Notes: generated by a model from the sequence alone, not told the origin. A DNA stretch of 64,000 nucleotides from Adiantum capillus-veneris (GCA_014529385.2 CM043965.1:18484912-18548911); one strand, 5' to 3'; shown: positions 44,713 to 56,770, numbered from the stretch's first letter. A program made the numbers and translations.

Positions 44713-45183
44713 AACCAAATTTTAATTATTGTTATCGAAGAATTTAATTCAGAAAAAACAACACAAGTTACACAATATCTAGTGGAAGCATGGTACACAA
44801 CAAAAGGAAGAATTGGCCGCTCACAACCTCGAAGAGTGGCCACAATGTCTGAAGCTAAGAGGGTTACTGAGGAATTTGGTTGCATGCTTGATAAACAAGT
44901 TGGTTACGTGATTACGCTTGAGGATTGCATGGAGCTAGAGATATTAACCAAGTATGTGACATCTTGAATGCTTTTGAGGGAAGTGCTTGTGGATAGCCAG
45001 CTCTCACTCTATTTTGTTATGATAGTTGATGAAGCGGATGAAAGACAATACCCTCTAATGTCCTCATTGGGTTGCTTACGGAACTTACAAATCAACATAA
45101 ATATTTGCGTCTTATAGTCACCTACACGACACTTGATTTGTTGGGTACTTTGTTTATTATAACATTTTCACTATTCCAGAGTT
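44713..45183 (+). pseudogene. DEAH-box RNA helicase pseudogene fragment
   Basis: The frame reads [20 protein letters not shown] (motif I, where GETGSGKTTQ is expected). It continues with [20 protein letters not shown] (motif Ia), [20 protein letters not shown] and [16 protein letters not shown]-stop-MLL. Then REVLVDSQLSLYFVMIVDEA gives motif II as DEADER instead of DEAHER. After a frameshift comes LIVTYTTLDLLGTLFI (motif III region, where TSATLD is expected). Such helicases remodel spliceosomes or ribosomes. The glycine-rich loop is destroyed, a TGA lies near 44966, and no intron interrupts the 470 bp. It is a decayed, perhaps processed, N-terminal RecA-domain fragment. Confidence 0.82.
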
Positions 45184-45234
45184 AGGTCTTCGAGCGAGCT
45201 CAATGGAGCGAGCTTTTGAGCAAGCTAATTTTTT

Positions 45235-45871
<637 letters not shown>

Positions 45872-45884
45872 TACATATATAAAA

Positions 45885-46184
45885 CCAAATAGATTAAAAC
45901 AAAGATAGAGAGTGGAGACTAATAAATGACCCAAATAACTTTATTTATTTGATGACGTTGAGTTACAATATAACATCTAAACATTGCTGTGTACACAATT
46001 ATCTTGGTCCCTCATCACAAAAACATATCTAAATCCAAATAGATTAAAACAAAGATATAGAGTGGAGACTAATAAATGACCCAAATATATTTATTTATTT
46101 GATGACGACGAGTTACAATATAGCAGCTAAACATTGCTATGTACACAACTATCTTGGTTCCCTCATCACATTTTAGGATGTGCC
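45885..46184 (+). repeat. 150-bp tandem duplication
   Basis: CCAAATAGATTAAAACAAAG and the following block (AGACTAATAAATGACCCAAA; GAGTTACAATATA) occur at 45885 and 46035 with about eight substitutions. Confidence 0.93.
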
Positions 46185-46373
46185 ATGATCACATCTACTC
46201 CAAGACCATGTGTCGCCTCCATTGTGTGCTCAACTTCCCCACCATGCGCTGCAGAAACTACAATAAAATTTTGGTTAGGGACAATGCTCTTAGCAAAGAC
46301 TACGTTAATACTAAAAAATTACTAAGAAGTTATAGAAGATAGTATTTGAAACCAATCACCTATTAAATTAATC

Positions 46374-47080
46374 CTATAATACACATTGCGTACCCTGTTT
46401 GAAAGGCATGTTCTTGATATAATCCGATGCTAACCCAGGATATGCATGAAGACCTTCTAGATATGGGAGTAAATTCATGAGAAGAACATTGTCGTCGCTC
46501 GCTCCATCGTAACTCCTTACTGTGAAAAGCATATGTGGTGGGTTTTCGATTGCCTTCTCAGGATTGTCATCTACTAGAATTGTGTCCAGAGGATCCGTGA
46601 TGTATGAGGCTACCAATTTAGATCTAAAGTTCTTCACAAACACCAAACTGAATTTTGGATGCTTGTCTTCGCAGTGCCTCTCTTCACAGTGTCCTTGATG
46701 CAGGCAAAACTTGAAAAATTTCTCACCATACCCAGCCTCCTTGTATTTAGTCTTAATTAATCGATAATGGGGGTGAGATTTTGCTCTTGCATGGATCTCC
46801 AAACCCCTACATCGAATAGCTTAAACATCACCCTCAGGAATAGCAATATCCCAGGTCGCAATGACACACCCATTTTCCCTACATTAAAAATATTAGTATG
46901 GGAAGGAGCACTTTCCCACCGCCACCATTTCAATAGGACACCGTTCACATCGAACACTATGAGTTTCATTTTGGCATGGCAAGAAGGAAGTGTGCCTGTG
47001 CCTTCACGACGATCAATTACAAAATGGATCTTACTTAGCATCATATTAGGAGGCATACATAATTCCCATTTCACACTACT
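46374..47080 (-). pseudogene. FCP1/NIF-type phosphatase domain, frameshifted
   Basis: On the minus strand KMKLIVFDVNGVLLKWW carries the HAD nucleophile Asp in a D-x-N-G form. It is followed by MGVSLRPGILLFLRVMFKLF and DVGVWRSMQEQNLT, the RPG...V-G-x-W block of FCP1-homology domains. After a frameshift near 46757 it continues with YKEAGYGEKFFKFCLHQGHC, then DPLDTILVDDNPEKAIENPP (the VDD-x-P motif) and NVLLMNLLPYLEGLHAYPGL. FCP1-like enzymes dephosphorylate proteins such as RNA polymerase II tails. The second acidic residue of D-x-D is Asn, also seen in some plant members. It directly follows the methyltransferase-like exon on the same strand. Confidence 0.72.
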
Positions 47081-48275
47081 CGAGGAAGAAAGACACTTAC
47101 CATTACATAGATGTTGCATTTCTTCCATTGACTCTTCTCTATCTAGCAATAGTACATGTCGACCCATTCACAGCCCCAGACGTGCAAAAAGACCGCAACC
47201 AGCATACATTTGTAATACTACATTACCCTCCTCTGTATAGAAAGAGAGTAGCATGTTTGGGAATTTAGATAAGCAAATACAATGGAGGTGAACTTGTTGA
47301 AAACTCACGGCATACCTTGCCAAGGAGAGCCATCCGTTTTGAGTTGCCAATGACTGGTGTTGTAGTAATCACAGATAACGTCCGAATCAGGCTTTTGATT
47401 CAATTTGTAGGCACCAATTTTGTGGAATACAATTATTTCCAAGCATCGCATCTATGGGACTTAATACTCATAACGAGGAAACACTCTATCACGCACTAAT
47501 TTTCCAAATCAAGCAAGTAGTTTTACCTACCGCAACACCACCATGAAGGCTGAATTGAGTAGCACAAAAGATGATAGTTGTATCGTCAAGATAGTACCCA
47601 TTTCGATTTGCTAAGCTCGCTAATGCCCAAACATGTTCTCGACGACATAACAACATCAGATTTCCCTTCTCATCCAGATACTCCCTGGCAATACCAAATA
47701 CCTTTTGGATTTGATTGAGTTTGAAATGGTTCCATTTGGGGATACTGGGTATTGTTATCCCAACGACCCTTGTGTTGGTTGGTAGATGACAAAATATTGC
47801 ATTGCAACCTGCATTTGTTGTCCCGCCTCGCACTCGAAAGTTTCGCCTAGCTAATATAGCATTATTTGTGAGTAGGGCACCTACATCTCCCTTGCTCGTC
47901 TCGTTAGCTGCTCCCATAGGATCAATAGCTAAAACCGCAGGATCTGATTTTAAAGAAATGAATACCCAGTTAGTAAGGCGAGACAGTAATACCAGGAGTA
48001 CCTCAGGTTGTTAGCATACCAGAGCTATGTGCCATTGAATTAGGCACTTCATCGTGAGGTGGAGTGTTGCATTGCACCATGACATCTGGATATAACAAAC
48101 AGGTAAGTGAATGCATTTTATATACTTAAAGACATCTTCTCTTTGTTTCTATATACCTGGTCACCTCCAACAAGAAGAGCAGGCTCTCCGCGGTGACCAA
48201 TCTCTGCTACAGTAGACAATGCTATTGAAACTTCGGTTATTGTGCCATTCTCATCATCTGTATCCACCCACTACA
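47081..48275 (-). pseudogene. DNA N4/N6-methyltransferase-like exons
   Basis: Exons read on the minus strand: WVDTDDENGTITEVSIALST (about 48272-48159), QCNTPPHDEVPNSMAHSSG (about 48100-48020) and DPAVLAIDPMGAANETSKGD. The last exon (47942-47528) continues with IPKWNHFKLNQIQKVFGIAR, EYLDEKGNLMLLCRREHVWA and NRNGYYLDDTTIIFCA. Next is KIGAYKLNQKPDSDVICDYY (47440-47318). The last is KFPNMLLSFYTEEGNVVLQM, YAGCGLFARLGL-stop-MGRH and VLLLDREESMEEMQHL (47262-47100). The final exon fits the (F/Y)-x-G-x-G AdoMet-binding motif and following G-R-x-(V/I)-(L/I)-(L/I)-(E/D) strand of beta-class DNA methyltransferases, where it lies after the catalytic region, as here. The catalytic (D/N/S)PP(Y/W) is not intact (IPSIP). 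Splice-like GT/AG sites flank each exon. The gene is broken by at least one stop. Confidence 0.55.
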
Positions 48276-48720
48276 ATAAATACCTTGCTTACTCCACAAC
48301 ATATACCACAATCAATCGTTTTATACTTAGAAGGTAGACCGATAATTTTTGGCATTTCCTTAGAGCGTATGGCATCAAATTTGTGGATGACAGATGTACA
48401 GTCCATGATCTCAGTTTTGGTGATGAAATTGTTGCATCTGGCCTTTTGTGCCGTGGGCTGTATAAGCTCACTTTGTATGATAAGTGTGGACAAAATTTTG
48501 CAAATTCTGTTGCAGATTCAAGGGCTATTTCAGATGCAAAACTTTGGCATGCACGTTTTCAACATCTGAATTGGCCAGTTTGCTGCGTTTGTAGAAATCT
48601 GATATGGTTGCTTCTTTGCCGCCTCTTGAGGCACCGATGAAACATGTTTGTGAAGGCTGTATTTTGGGTAAGATGCAACATTATAAGTTTCCAAAGGATG
48701 GTTCAGTTCGGGCCACATGC
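48276..48720 (+). pseudogene. Inserted copia gag-pre-integrase fragment
   Basis: Plus-strand frames give GLYKLTLYDKCGQNFANSVA, then ISDAKLWHARFQHLNWP and, after a shift, SLLRL, KSDMVASLPPLEAPMKHVCE and GCILGKMQHYKFPKDGSVRA. The L-W-H-x-R-x-x-H-L and C-x-x-C-x-x-G-K motifs define the copia GAG-pre-integrase domain. It is opposite in strand to the methyltransferase-like gene and separates its exons, so it looks like a later insertion. Confidence 0.8.
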
Positions 48721-49160
48721 AGGTTGCACATGTGCCTCATCATGCGAAGGAAGAACATGAGGCTCTGAAGTGGTATGAGATGCTGGTGGTGCTTGTTCAG
48801 GCTCTGGGACATGACCATGAGCTTCTGATGGCAATGGTTCTTGTTGTTGTTGGGGAGGTATTGAGGAGTATTTGGATGGTTCAGACTCTTGATGTGTTGT
48901 GGAACTATTAGGAGCTTGCATGTTCCCCTGTATACCTCAGATTCCATGGGTACATGGGTTGTAAGATGAGGTGACTCGATTAATGTGCCTTGGTTCTCTA
49001 GGCTTCTTGGTGGCTTCCATGTGGACAAGGGTCTCTGTGTTAATAGGTTCTCTCCCATTGTTTGCGTGTCTCCCTCTTGACCTGCTTTAGGACTTAATGT
49101 ACTAACATTGTTTGGAGGCATCAGAGTATCTCTGTCTATTGCTTGACCTTTATCCTTCTT
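48703..49160 (-). pseudogene. Pro/Ser/Gln-rich fragment, probably copia integrase-RT linker
   Basis: Minus-strand frames give IPPQQQQEPLPSEAHGHVPE and PASHTTSEPHVLPSHDEAHV, plus a Pro/Thr-rich frame in register with THVPMESEVYRGTCKLL. Low-complexity Pro/Glu/His-rich sequence of this kind separates integrase and RT in copia elements, but there is no domain to prove it. Confidence 0.35.
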
Positions 49161-49249
49161 TGTGTTGCTCCCCTATGGAATGCAAACTTAACTCCCTTTG
49201 AAAGAAATCCATATTAGTCTTACCTCCACCACTCTTCTCCTAAGTTTGG

Positions 49250-51380
49250 ATCTGCAATTGTGGATGCCCGTTGCGTATTTTTTCGGCCTTTCTTGTCAGC
49301 CTTATAGAATGCGTTGCAACAATAGGTAGTGAACTCCTCCGTTGAGAGCTCATTTCGCTTATTACTCACAGATTGCAAAGCCTTTGTATACATTGCTTGA
49401 ATCGTGACATTAGTTCATTCTTTGTTTCATCCACTACATTGTCATGGTGAGAATAACCTAAAAGACAATGAAACTTATCGGATATAGAAGTTGGGATAGC
49501 ACGATAAGAGGAACCTTGTACCAACGTCTCCACAATCCCCCACACTTATTCATTTCAGCATCTAATTCTCGTTGCAACTAGCCTGGAACATCTTCCTCCA
49601 AACCCTTAAGCAATGTATCCATGTTGGCTGTGCCCATTGCTCTTACCATACATAGCATATATATGAAGGAAATTTTTACGTAGCCTTTGTCATTAATCCT
49701 GTGCCAACAAAACTTACACCGTTAAAATACTAGGGCGCGATAATCATGCTATAGCTCAGCTTATCAAATTGACTAGGAAGCAATAATCGTGCTATAGCTA
49801 AGCTTATCCATTCGACTATGATGTGTTAATTATGTTATAGATAAGCTTACTGATTCAAGCGTGCCACCATAGTGACAACTTCTTCCTCGTTCTCTTTAGT
49901 GACCTTAACCATGCAGGCTTCCACACAACAATGATACTTAGGCTCCTGTTTGTGAGCTGCATAGCAAAATCATCTTGCATAGTTTCACAAAATTCATCTC
50001 ATCTTGATATTGAGTCAAAAACAATAGTGTAAAAAGTAATGTACCTGTATCAATTTGTGCATTCCATGCCCAAAGACGGTGATTCCCATTCCATGTGTAC
50101 AACATTTTTCCTTTCACGTCCCCCCACCCGGATTTATGCAATTGTTTCTCAAAATCCGCATGAAGTTGCATCCAGATTGGATCCCAGGTTTTTTGAATAG
50201 CATGACTAACTTCTATTGGATCTAGATATGGAGTCCTTATTGTAAGCATGAACCTGACACAATGTGGAACATATCCATTTCTAGAGAACTTCAATGCTAG
50301 ATTGTTCACCAGATCTTGCACTGGCCGTACTGTTGGATGGTGGTAACAAGTGGCACAATGGCGGTGGTGCCTTGCGAGTATCCTATATAACCGTACTTGA
50401 AAAGTTTTCAATCTTGGAGTTTGTGTCAGGAATGTTAGATGAGCATACCATGTTAGAAATTACCAACATGAAGGCGGTGCAAAGTGTCGTCGAGCAAATC
50501 CCATTTCAGCATGGATTTCTTGGTAATAGTAAAAAGACCGTGATCTTCATCCCCCACAGCCTCTCTTTTGTCATCTTCTTCACTTGAGTAGTTCGGAATA
50601 GGGACCTGGTCCTTTGATGGTACTGGTACCTAGGATTGTGTAGTGCCCTCTACACTGGCTTTCACTGGCTTCTGCACTCCTTTTGCTTTGGTGACTTCTT
50701 TCTTTGTGCTAGCTGCATCCTTTTCCAAAGAAATTCTACCCTTTTTCTTGGGGTCCCAGCTAGGTTCCTCTTCTTTCTGTGCTCATGTGACTTTCTTGCT
50801 TTCAACAACTTCACTTGCTTGATCTGCACTTCTTTTCTTGACACCCGTCGACTACTTGGCCATAGGCAAATAATTATTAGCTTACTTTATTGGCAAACAA
50901 CGATTAATTTCATGAGTAAACAGTGCACTAAACTCTAGTGGCTTACCTCTACAACAAGAGTCTTTGGAAGAGGCTTTGAAACGCTTGGTTTGGGTGGAGC
51001 ACCCGATGCTATGCTAGTGGCTTGTGGAGCGACAGGTACTGAACCTTTGCCTCCAGAAGATACAGTTCGTTGTCCTTTTGCCTAGACACAAAATGTTAGA
51101 TGTTGCTTACAAAAGAGAGCATGTAAGACTGAATAAAATTAAGAGGTCTCATTACCAATTCTCTTGTCGGCCACGCCACAACTGTACCCACTGCTACACC
51201 TAAGGTGCACACATCATCGTCAATGGGTAGAACATGTGGCAGCATGAGACTGGGAGATGATGCCGATTGGATGGCTACTCCCAATGTGCCTCTAAGAGCA
51301 CAATTCCTTTCCCAATTTCCTTACCCTTGCTTAAGATCACCACGTGCTCATTCTTGCTAAAAGAAAAATTTTTCATAGCC
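49250..51380 (-). pseudogene. ParB-like exons and N-terminal exons of the methyltransferase-like gene
   Basis: After a splice acceptor CTTGCAG near 51386, ATG opens MAMKNFSFSKNEHVVILSKG. A shifted frame gives CTLGVAVGTVVAWPTRELV, resembling the 'DAxGTxxAWP' module of plant transposon proteins. Exon 51081-50946 reads AKGQRTVSSGGKGSVPVAP. A Lys-rich linker follows (KKRSADQASEVVESKK; KEVTKAKGVQKPVKASVEG). The ParB/sulfiredoxin-like part is VRPVQDLVNNLALKFSRNGY, PHCVRFMLTI and KMLYTWNGNHRLWAWNAQID (about 50310-50040); G-N-H-R-L is the ParB-type nucleotide/active-site motif. A helical piece (MDTLLKGLEEDVPG; LQRELDAEMNKCGGLWRRWY) lies near 49640-49520. Several stops are present. Domain calls are by motif only. 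Confidence 0.45.
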
Positions 51381-51505
51381 ATTTGTTTCCTGCAAGAAAT
51401 TGAAATGAAATCTATAAATCTCAATACTATTACACACTACTTCCCTTAGGTTGTGATGCTCTTCTTGATACTCACATAAGTGTCATTTTCATAGATGAAA
51501 GCCTT

Positions 51506-51616
<111 letters not shown>

Positions 51617-51915
51617 ATGGATAGCTACATTCTAATCATAAAATGTCATCAATGCACATATGCTATGAAGCAATGGAGATATATGAAATAAATCATTTAT
51701 TGACAGAGAGAAAAAGGGAGATATTAACTGTACCAACACTACTATACTAGATTGCATGTGAATAATAAATGCCAAAACAATAGAATGCTTTAGCATTTGT
51801 TCAAACGGCTAACCTGTACAGCCGAATGCGGTTGAATGTCCTCTAGATGAGGTTTTCTCCAATCCTGCAACACCTTCAACGCATTAACTTGGGGTTTGTT
51901 TAGTCTTACATCAAC

Positions 51916-51918
<3 letters not shown>

Positions 51919-51963
<45 letters not shown>

Positions 51964-52290
51964 GCCGACAAAAAGGACAGGGATGGAGAGAGGGGGCGAG
52001 AGAGAGGGAGAGGGAGGATGGCCGACGGAGAGGACAGTATCTTTGATAGAGGATTAGGAGGGGACGTGAGGGACATGAAGAGGAAGAAAAAAGGGAGGAG
52101 AGAGAGGAGAGAGAAAAATTGGTGGGAGGGATAAAGGAGGAGGGAAAAGGGGAGAGGTAGAGGGGATGAGGGATAGAGAGAGGATAGCTAAGAGGGGAGG
52201 AGAGGATGAGAAGGAAGGGGGTAGAGAGGGTGGAGGATGGGAGGAGGGGGTAGAGAGGGAGAAGGAGGAAAGAAGGGAGGACCATACCTC
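51919..52290 (+). repeat. Purine-rich tract
   Basis: A (GA)n run is followed by 330 bp of almost pure purine (GGAGGATGG, GGGAGAGAGG and GGAGGGG motifs). The phrase GGATGGCCGAC occurs at 51959 and 52016. Open frames here are composition artefacts. Confidence 0.9.
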
Positions 52291-52667
52291 TCTGCAACAA
52301 CAACATCAAATGGTCCTCTCAATCTTTACTCATCTTTTTATACTGTAGAGAGGGGAGAGATCAAGTTGGGATTCAACTTCTCTGTAGAGATGGAAATGGA
52401 ACCTTTTCAGAGGGTTGGAGAATGTAAATGGAACATGCAATATTTTTGCTTATTCTGAATAGGCAAGGGCTTGGCAGAGATCTTAGAACCGGGCGAAGGT
52501 GATGGTGGAGGTGATGGCCGGCGGAGCATCGGTCAAAGGAAATTCTCGCAAGCACCGTGTTAATGCGCGATGGTGGGTGACAAAGAAGAGGAGTACACTC
52601 TGCCAGATGGGTTACTTTCATTCATTCATTCAATCCAATAGCACAACGCAGCCTCGTGTGAGACCCC

Positions 52668-52672
<5 letters not shown>
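52291..52672. other. Spacer, no gene identified
   Basis: Mixed composition with short open frames; nothing diagnostic. Confidence 0.45.
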
Positions 52673-52725
<53 letters not shown>

Positions 52726-52750
52726 GTCTATGTGTGTGTGAGTGAGTGAA

Positions 52751-52777
<27 letters not shown>
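52673..52777 (+). repeat. (CT)n then (TG)n then (GA)n compound microsatellite
   Basis: CT run 52673-52722, TATGTCTATGTGTGTGTG, then a GA run 52748-52777. Confidence 0.95.
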
Positions 52778-52784
<7 letters not shown>

Positions 52785-52821
52785 GGAATTGCGTGGAATA
52801 GAACCCGCCTTCTTCTCTTAA

Positions 52822-54142
52822 CACTAGGTTGGTAACCTAATAGGACATAAAAGTGTCCTTGCAGAGTTTTGAAAAAAACCTCCAAAACCATAGTAGATCC
52901 ACTCATTTTGTAAAATCCTTTTATGAGGTTATAGTTCAAGGCCTACTACACATGGAAAAAATAAGAAACTTGTAAAATTTCTCATCTTTTGGTCACACCA
53001 AGTCTCCAAAGTTGATGGACCAGTACATTTTCATCAAAACAGTCATTTCTTACGCTTTGTTGCATAAAAATAAGATTAGGGATTTTTGTAGGACTTGAGA
53101 TAAATTCCCTAGTTAACTTCAATGGGTTGGTGATCAGAACATATGATTCCTTCTCACTCACTATTTTTTGTTTTTCCAGAAGAAATAGGTACAAAAAAGT
53201 TGAATTTTTACCATTCTGCAAACCTATCATCAAAGTTTCTCTAGCCACGCTCAATACAAATAATATATTCATGTTTTCTTAGTTTCCTATTGTCCTTAAG
53301 GCTCATAAGGAGCCATGGAGCATGTCAAAAGAATAATACATCTCTTACCAAGGGGAATCTTGGGGACAAAGATGAAGTGCTAAATACAGCAAACATGAAA
53401 AAACTGGGTTCAACATTATGAGTTGTAGAATCCCATAGAAACTATTCAATATCTAGCCAAATTTGATCCTTATGACTAGATATGATTACTACCTACAAAA
53501 TGCATGTAGTTGTCACCAGAAACTAACAATATTGAAAAAGCTATACTTGATATACTAGAATGTTTCGTTTTCTTCTATAATTGAAAAAATCAACCATCGT
53601 TGTCTACTATGCAAAATAGGGTATTAGGTGCCCCAAAACTCAAGGAATATTAGATTTATGTTACAATATGCGACATAGAAAATCAAAACTGCATTTGGAT
53701 ATCATGAAAGCCACCAAAAAAATCATAGAAGAGCTAAAATTGGCTAAAAAACAGGATTTGACAATTTTTGTAATTTGGTCAGAACTTAAAACTTTAACAT
53801 TTATTTCTCCCTAGAAGCATCAGGACATGTTAAGGACTACTAAAGGTAGTTCTTTAGCATTATAGACCTCACAAACATGAATTCTAGAGTGGTATAGTTG
53901 CAAAAAGTTGAAAAAAGCCAAAAACAGGACCCGTTTTTTCACACAGTTTAGCTTGTGAAATGTTGTGTAAGGACAAGGTTAAAGATGGAATTGATATTCC
54001 AAAAAAATGTCGAGTTTTTTTCAACTCATGAGACAAATTTCTACACAGATAGCACCTCAAACTCCATTTTGAAACTCTTGAAATAATTCAAGGAAAATGG
54101 TCACTTAATAGGACATAAAAGTGTCCCATTACCAACCTAGTG
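52822..54142. mobile_element. Non-autonomous DNA transposon with TTAA target duplication
   Basis: The left end CACTAGGTTGGTAA (52822) and right end TTACCAACCTAGTG (54142) are inverted repeats. Both are flanked by TTAA (52818-52821 and 54143-54146). Just inside both, GGACATAAAAGTGTCC, itself nearly palindromic, is present. The 1321-bp interior is AT-rich with no transposase frame. TTAA duplication is used by piggyBac and Kolobok elements, but the CACTAGG end does not match the usual piggyBac CCY start. The superfamily is therefore uncertain. Confidence 0.8.
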
Positions 54143-54146
54143 TTAA

Positions 54147-54472
54147 AGAGGCCTCGCTGAACCCCGACTACTCCTACACGCTGCTCACCCTCGACCCCGA
54201 TGCCCACAATCCTTCAACCGATAGCCATCGCCCCTCTTTTTTTGGCATGGCTGAGACCTGATTAGTGAAAGCCATAGAGCATGGGCCGCAGAGCTCACAA
54301 AGGTGCCGCAGAGTAGGCGTCGAAGAAGATGGTGGTGCATAGCATTTGCCGTAGAGCAGGTGTCGAAGAAGATGGTGGTGCACCAACTGGCTTACGAAGG
54401 TGATGGCGAAGAAAGCATGCGATACACACAACGTACGAAGGTGACGACACAGGAGGCGTGATAGAAGCACAG
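54147..54472. repeat. Spacer with short tandem duplication
   Basis: TGCCG(C/T)AGAG(T/C)AGG(C/T)GTCG then AAGAAGATGGTGGTGCA occurs twice, near 54303 and 54346. No gene recognised. Confidence 0.7.
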
Positions 54473-55212
54473 AAAGCTCGCTCCATAAGCACCCCCACTA
54501 TTCCAAGGATAACATTTTATATCTAGATGCTAAACTTTTTGTTTTTATGCTGATATGTTTAGCTGAGGTGGAGGGTGATATACTTCTCCTTTTAACAAGA
54601 TAGGAACAAATTGACAGTGTGTCAGATCTTGTATAAGAGCATAAAGGTGCTGGGCCCCAATGTTTCAAAAGCTGATTATACTCCCAGTTTATAGTGCCCT
54701 TTGTAGTGAAATGTAGACAAGAATTTTTGGCCCAAAACATCCCGAGTGCCATGATTGGACGCTTGGGCTCAGTGCTGTGGTGATGCACCTGCTGACTGTT
54801 TGGCAGCTCTCTTGCCACTCGAGACTCTCTTGCCACTATTCTCCGCGCAAGTAGATGATCAGCCGTTACCATAGCTTGCATTGCATGGATTGTCGCCCAT
54901 GGCTCCCGTATATTGTGTCTTCGCTCTCCCGATCCTGTTGAAGCTCGTAGTCGTCCGATGCTAGGCCCCACTATTTCATTGCTTTGTTGTCCCGCCACCT
55001 CCATCCACTCATCAGCCACGTGCCCATGGCCATCTCCCATTTGGTCTGCGCAATTACTTGAAGCTATCAAGTTTTCGTGTGGCCATGTCCTATTTGGTCT
55101 ACACAATTACTTGAAGCCAGCGAAGGGGGCACTCTGTATGGCCGAGGACAATGCCAGAAAGGTGCTGGATTGGGGCGATACCTACCTCCTCCTACCTCTT
55201 GAGATGCTACTC

Positions 55213-55307
<95 letters not shown>

Positions 55308-55382
55308 GAGAAGTTTTTGCATTGCAGGAGGAGGAGGAGGAAAACAAAGAACAACTCAACTGCATTGTAGGGGAAGGCTCCT

Positions 55383-55431
<49 letters not shown>

Positions 55432-55570
55432 GTCCATCCCCATCACAAGGCTCTTGGAGAGAGAAAGAGAGCGTTCTTGGATATGGGAGATGCAACCGGC
55501 ACAAAACGGCCAAAGCAAGTGATGCAGGGGGATCAGAAGGTGTGGCAAAGCAGCACAGGAAGGTCGAGTA
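54473..55570. repeat. Duplicated segment B (pair with 18059-18957)
   Basis: Same order as copy A, but with two expanded (GA)n runs (55215-55300 and 55384-55428). Between them lies a block with GGAGGAGGAGGAAAACAAAG that copy A lacks. The right end GGTCGAGTAACA abuts the gypsy Gag reading frame at 55571. Confidence 0.85.
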
Positions 55571-56770
55571 ACATACCACCTCAGTGTATGTTACTTCCAT
55601 TGTGGAGAATTTTGAGGAAGACTCAAGAGGCAGTAGTTGCACCGTGTGCACTGCTTTCTCCTTCCCCTGAGCAGCAGATTTCCCCTTGGGACAGTCCTTT
55701 TTGCCATGACCTCTTCCTAAACATTGAAAACATAACTTCTCTTTCTTGGCGTTATCAAAATCCTCAAGAGAGAGAGAACCCCTGGACACCTTGGGTTTTT
55801 TAGATGCATCTGAACTAGCAACTAGAAATTTTCTTTTAGTGTGCCCATAATGAGTGTGTGTATTACCATGTATACTAGCAGGCATGTTACTATTATGTAT
55901 TTTCTTCTCATCAGGGTCATCGTGAATATGTGCTTTCAGTATGGCTTCCTCAAGTGTTTTAGGGTCTTGGGTCTTGACATACTTCTTAAGCTCAGGAGTC
56001 AGACCTCGTACAAACCCTCGGACTTGTTGAAAGATATCCAATCCTTCCAACTTGAGGATAATGTCCCGATTGTGAGAGATATATTCAAGGAGTGATGGGT
56101 ATTGGCGCATGGAACATGTGTCCCAAGCCGTCCAATTCCGATCGGCCTCGTTTGTAGGCAAAAATTCCTTGCTAAACATTGCTTCAAAGGCTGCCCAACT
56201 CTGTGGTATGATGTTCTTCTCCTTGGGAGACATCCACCATTTGTAGGCCTTGCCTTCTAGAGTTAAGCTTGTTTGCAGAGCTTTGACTGCATCCGGAGTA
56301 CGCCGTAAGGAGTGAATTCCATCCCATTTGCTGAGAAAGATGTTCACTGCATCCTTATTGCGGTCTCGGTCTTCGCCCTTAAAGACTGGTCGTTTAAAGT
56401 TCTTTAACAAGTCATCCACCTCTTTGGCAGTGAGAGTATGCAACGTATCATTAGTTGGGCCTTGCCCTTGTGTGCCAACGTGCTCATGCATGTGGATGTC
56501 AGCAGGACTCTTAGACTGCTGATGCATTAATTGAATTACTAATGTGGAGAGTTTAGTAACATTTTCATTTAAAGCTTTAAAATTTTCATCCATGACTGTC
56601 ATGCGTGTCTGAAGTGCACGAAATTCTTGAATATCGAGCAACTCATAAGTATCTTCTCCTACCATAGCATCGCGGGTACTCTCCTTGAGAGGATCCGGCC
56701 CTGGGCCATCATTGGTAGGATCAGGAGTACTTTGCTCAAAATCGAATGTCATATTGATATCTGAATCCAT
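55571..56770 (-). pseudogene. gypsy Gag, 5' two-thirds open, truncated
   Basis: ATG at 56770 (MDSDINMTFDFEQSTPDPTN) opens a frame of about 400 codons without stops. A helical region (RALQTRMTVMDENFKALNEN) precedes the Retrotrans_gag core: NFKRPVFKGEDRDRNKDAVN, LTLEGKAYKWWMSPKEKNII, WAAFEAMFSKEFLPTNEADR and RGFVRGLTPELKKYVKTQDP. A perfect zinc knuckle CFQCLGRGHGKKDC follows. The frame then breaks off near MEVTYTEV, where the duplicated segment begins at 55570. Protease and all later domains are missing. It belongs with the PBS and LTR upstream at 57555-57744. Confidence 0.9.

Noticed and set aside
52822-54142. CACTA-superfamily assignment from the CACTAGG ends
   Set aside because: The 3-bp flanks differ (TAA versus TTA); only a 4-bp TTAA duplication fits, and no CACTA subterminal repeats are present.
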